Assembly (NCBI GenBank): GCA_005884745.1
Contig: VAZU01000151.1
Span: 1,472 to 15,945, forward strand
Direction: 5' to 3'
DNA from: Alphaproteobacteria bacterium
GTDB taxonomy: Bacteria; Pseudomonadota; Alphaproteobacteria; Rhizobiales; Xanthobacteraceae
DNA: 14,474 nucleotides
In this document: piece after piece, positions 12,665 to 14,474 of the stretch
Position numbering within the stretch: position 1 is the first letter of the stretch
Layout of the letters: each line of letters starts with the position of its first letter
Program-made: the position numbers and the translations under genes
The notes under the pieces: model-generated
Database searches by the model: none
Seen by the model: the letters and a program-made list of their open reading frames with translations, nothing else
What the model was told of the DNA's origin: nothing

Positions 12665-13954
12665 TCAGCGCGGCATGGCGCTCGAGCCGAGCGCATCCTG
12701 ATCGTAGCCGGCGATGCGCTTGTAGCCTTCGCTGATCGCCGCGAGTTCCTCGCGGCTGATGACCTCGTCGATCGAGTCGAACGGCCGGTCGCCGGTGCGG
12801 CGGAAAACCTCCCCCAGGATGGCGTCGGGCGGCGCGGTCCGGTTGGTCCGCACCACCCGGGCGGTCGCGTCGAGCCGCCGGCGTTCGTACGCTGCGAGCG
12901 CCGCGACCGGATCGGCGGGCGAGGCGGCGAGCGCCTCGGCCAGCACGCGGGCATCGAGGATCGCCTGCCCCGCTCCGTTCGAGCCGCGCGGGTACATGGG
13001 ATGGGCCGCATCCCCCAACAGGCTGATCCGGCCGAAACTCCAGCGCGGCAGCGGATCCTTGTCCACCATCGGATATTCGAGGATGACCTCGGTGCTGCGC
13101 AGGAATTGCGGCACGTCGAGCCAGTCGAAATGCCAATCCGCCATCGGCCCGAGAAAATCCGAAAGCCGCCCCGGCCTGCTCCAATTCCAGTGCGAGTGGT
13201 TCGGGGTCTCGATCTCCACCACCCAGTTGATCAGCTGCCGGCCCTGCGCGTCGATCCGGTTGCGGATCGGATAGATCACGATCTTCGCCGGGGTGAACCA
13301 GCCGGCGCGGATCATGCTGGAACCGGATAGAATCGGCGGCCAGGGCGTGACCCCGCGCCACATGTTCACGCCGGAATAGATGGGTTCGCCCTCGCCGGGA
13401 AACAGCTGCTTGCGGATCGTCGAGTGGATGCCGTCGCACCCGATGACGACATCGCCGCGCTGCGGCGGCAGCGATTGCCCGGTTCCGGCCTGCTCGAAAT
13501 GCGCGACGGCTGCCCGTTCGTCCTGGGCGGTCCCGGTGCACAGCCACCCCAGCATCAGCCGGTCGGACCCGAGGCGCTCGCGACAGGCCTCGATCAGCAC
13601 CGCCTGCAGATCCCCGCGATGGATGGAAATTTGCGGCCAGGCGTAGCCGGCGGCGCGCCCCAACGCCTCGCGATAGATCAGCTGTCCGAAGCGATTGAAG
13701 AACACCGACTCCGAGGCGACCACCCCGCGCGCGGCGAGGGTCGCCTCCAGGCCCAGCCCCGCAAGCTCCAGCATCGCATGCGGAAGCAGGTTGATGCCCA
13801 CGCCGATCGGCTTGATTTCCGGCGCCGCCTCATAGACCCGGCATGCAATGCCGGCCCGCTGCAGCGCCAGGGCGAGCGTGAGGCCGCCGATTCCGCCGCC
13901 GATGATGATGACGTCCACGGCCGTCCCCTGGCTCGATCGTCCCGCTTCAGACAT
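12665..13954 (-). CDS. PhzS-like FAD-dependent monooxygenase
   Basis: This is a group A flavoprotein hydroxylase, 429 aa. It uses NAD(P)H and O2 to oxygenate a small, usually aromatic, substrate in the cytoplasm. The three class motifs are present: GGGIGG (19-24) for the FAD ADP moiety, GCDGIHSTIR (172-181, DG motif) and LLGDAAHPMYPRGSNGAGQA (312-331, GD motif). IKPIGVGINLLPHA (47-60) and YAWPQISIHRGDLQ (104-117) are characteristic of the branch containing PhzS, the 5-methylphenazine-1-carboxylate hydroxylase. No phenazine genes are visible, so the substrate here is unknown. The start at 13954 (MSEAGRSSQGTAVDV) was chosen because it lies 13 residues before the beta strand leading to GGGIGG; the frame stays open upstream without homology. 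It is divergent from the VOC gene across 149 bp and intact. Confidence 0.9.
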   Translation of the reverse strand: MSEAGRSSQGTAVDVIIIGGGIGGLTLALALQRAGIACRVYEAAPEIKPIGVGINLLPHAMLELAGLGLEATLAARGVVASESVFFNRFGQLIYREALGRAAGYAWPQISIHRGDLQAVLIEACRERLGSDRLMLGWLCTGTAQDERAAVAHFEQAGTGQSLPPQRGDVVIGCDGIHSTIRKQLFPGEGEPIYSGVNMWRGVTPWPPILSGSSMIRAGWFTPAKIVIYPIRNRIDAQGRQLINWVVEIETPNHSHWNWSRPGRLSDFLGPMADWHFDWLDVPQFLRSTEVILEYPMVDKDPLPRWSFGRISLLGDAAHPMYPRGSNGAGQAILDARVLAEALAASPADPVAALAAYERRRLDATARVVRTNRTAPPDAILGEVFRRTGDRPFDSIDEVISREELAAISEGYKRIAGYDQDALGSSAMPR

Positions 13955-14103
13955 GATCCGCCAAACCCTACCCGTCCACAACAACGACGCAGGACCGGTG
14001 GGAACTGCGGGCTTGCTCTCGGCGTAGCGCACGTCGAGCCAAGCGGCGTAGTTTGCTCCTGCTGACGCGACCTCACGCCGGACCCGTTTGACCGGAGCTG
14101 TCC
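13955..14103. promoter_or_regulatory. Divergent intergenic region between the monooxygenase and VOC genes
   Basis: These 149 bp separate two genes transcribed away from each other, so both promoters should lie here. I could not pick a convincing -35/-10 pair on either strand. On the plus strand GGAG stands at ribosome-binding distance before the VOC ATG (ACCGGAGCTGTCCATG). On the minus strand the monooxygenase frame remains open through the whole gap. Confidence 0.5.
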
Positions 14104-14474
14104 ATGCCCAAGCTCGATCGTGTGCTCGAGACCGCGCTCTACGTGAACGACCTCGAGCGCGCGGCCCGGTTCTACGCCGATGTGCTCCGGCTCCGCCCGC
14201 TGTTTGCCGATGCGCGCTTGCGTGCGTTCGCGGTCGGCGGGGTGAGCGTCCTGCTGCTGTTCCGGCGCGGAGCCTCGCTCGAAACGACAAGGATGCCGGG
14301 CGGGACCATTCCTCCGCACGACGGCAGCGGCCCCTTGCACGTCGCCTTCGGGATCGCAAGCGCGGAACTCGCGGCCTGGGAAGCGCGGCTGCGTGCGCAT
14401 GATATCGCCATTGAGGGCCGCACCGATTGGCCGCGCGGCGGGCAGAGCATCTATTTCCGCGATCCCGACGGGCA
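14104..14474 (+). CDS. VOC (glyoxalase/bleomycin-resistance) superfamily protein, 3' end outside the window
   Basis: This is the only plus-strand gene. It has 123 full codons before the window ends in the codon CA-. It shows the VOC pattern: a first beta strand VLETALYVNDLERAARFYAD (7-26) with the following helix, a mid-domain strand LHVAFGI (78-84) with H79 as a likely metal ligand, and IYFRDPDG (116-123), which normally precedes the final metal-binding Glu just beyond the window. The first-strand His found in many VOC metalloenzymes is not obvious (the strand reads VLETALYV). VOC proteins include glyoxalase I, ring-cleaving dioxygenases and fosfomycin or bleomycin resistance proteins, so no reaction can be assigned. 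The start at 14104 has GGAG upstream. It is divergent from the PhzS-like monooxygenase, which suggests but does not prove a shared regulator. Confidence 0.85.
   Translation, partial: MPKLDRVLETALYVNDLERAARFYADVLRLRPLFADARLRAFAVGGVSVLLLFRRGASLETTRMPGGTIPPHDGSGPLHVAFGIASAELAAWEARLRAHDIAIEGRTDWPRGGQSIYFRDPDG

Noticed and set aside
1..14474. Mobile elements, CRISPR arrays, tRNA or rRNA genes
   Set aside because: No transposase, integrase, terminal inverted repeats, regularly spaced repeats or tRNA-like cloverleaf sequence was seen anywhere in the window.

Overview
The window is GC-rich, tightly packed alphaproteobacterial DNA. The gene order, the NuoD/NuoF/NuoG sequence signatures and the TGATG/ATGA stop-start overlaps point to Hyphomicrobiales, probably the Bradyrhizobium/Rhodopseudomonas/Xanthobacteraceae side. 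That placement is inference from remembered family sequences, not from a search.

Region 1 (about 1-9944, all minus strand) is the respiratory complex I operon. In transcription order it reads nuoA, nuoB, nuoC, nuoD, nuoE, nuoF, a DUF3291-type gene, nuoG, nuoH, nuoI, nuoJ, nuoK and the first bases of nuoL. Together these encode the NADH-input module (E, F, G), the Fe-S connecting and quinone module (B, C, D, I, H) and part of the membrane proton-pumping arm (A, J, K). Two genes are broken in the same way. nuoF has lost about 41 bp near 5413/5414 and nuoB about 58 bp near 9364/9365. Each loss shifts the frame and removes conserved residues, yet the sequence on both sides is otherwise pristine. 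Either complex I from this operon has very recently died or the assembly has collapsed at two places. Three short gaps in the operon (nuoC-D, nuoD-E, nuoH-I) are each almost exactly filled by a micro-ORF of 13, 14 or 23 codons that abuts or overlaps the neighbouring stop and start codons. This suggests translational relay peptides or small proteins.

Region 2 (9945-10303) is a non-coding leader that must hold the nuo promoter and the end of the upstream transcript. Region 3 (10304-12478, minus strand) holds a two-subunit 3-oxoadipate/3-oxoacid CoA-transferase (pcaI/pcaJ type), preceded by a membrane protein with three predicted helices and a cyclic-nucleotide-binding domain.

Region 4 (12479-14474) holds a PhzS-like FAD monooxygenase on the minus strand and, divergently, a VOC/glyoxalase-superfamily gene cut by the window end. 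No RNA genes, insertion sequences, CRISPR arrays or phage genes were seen.
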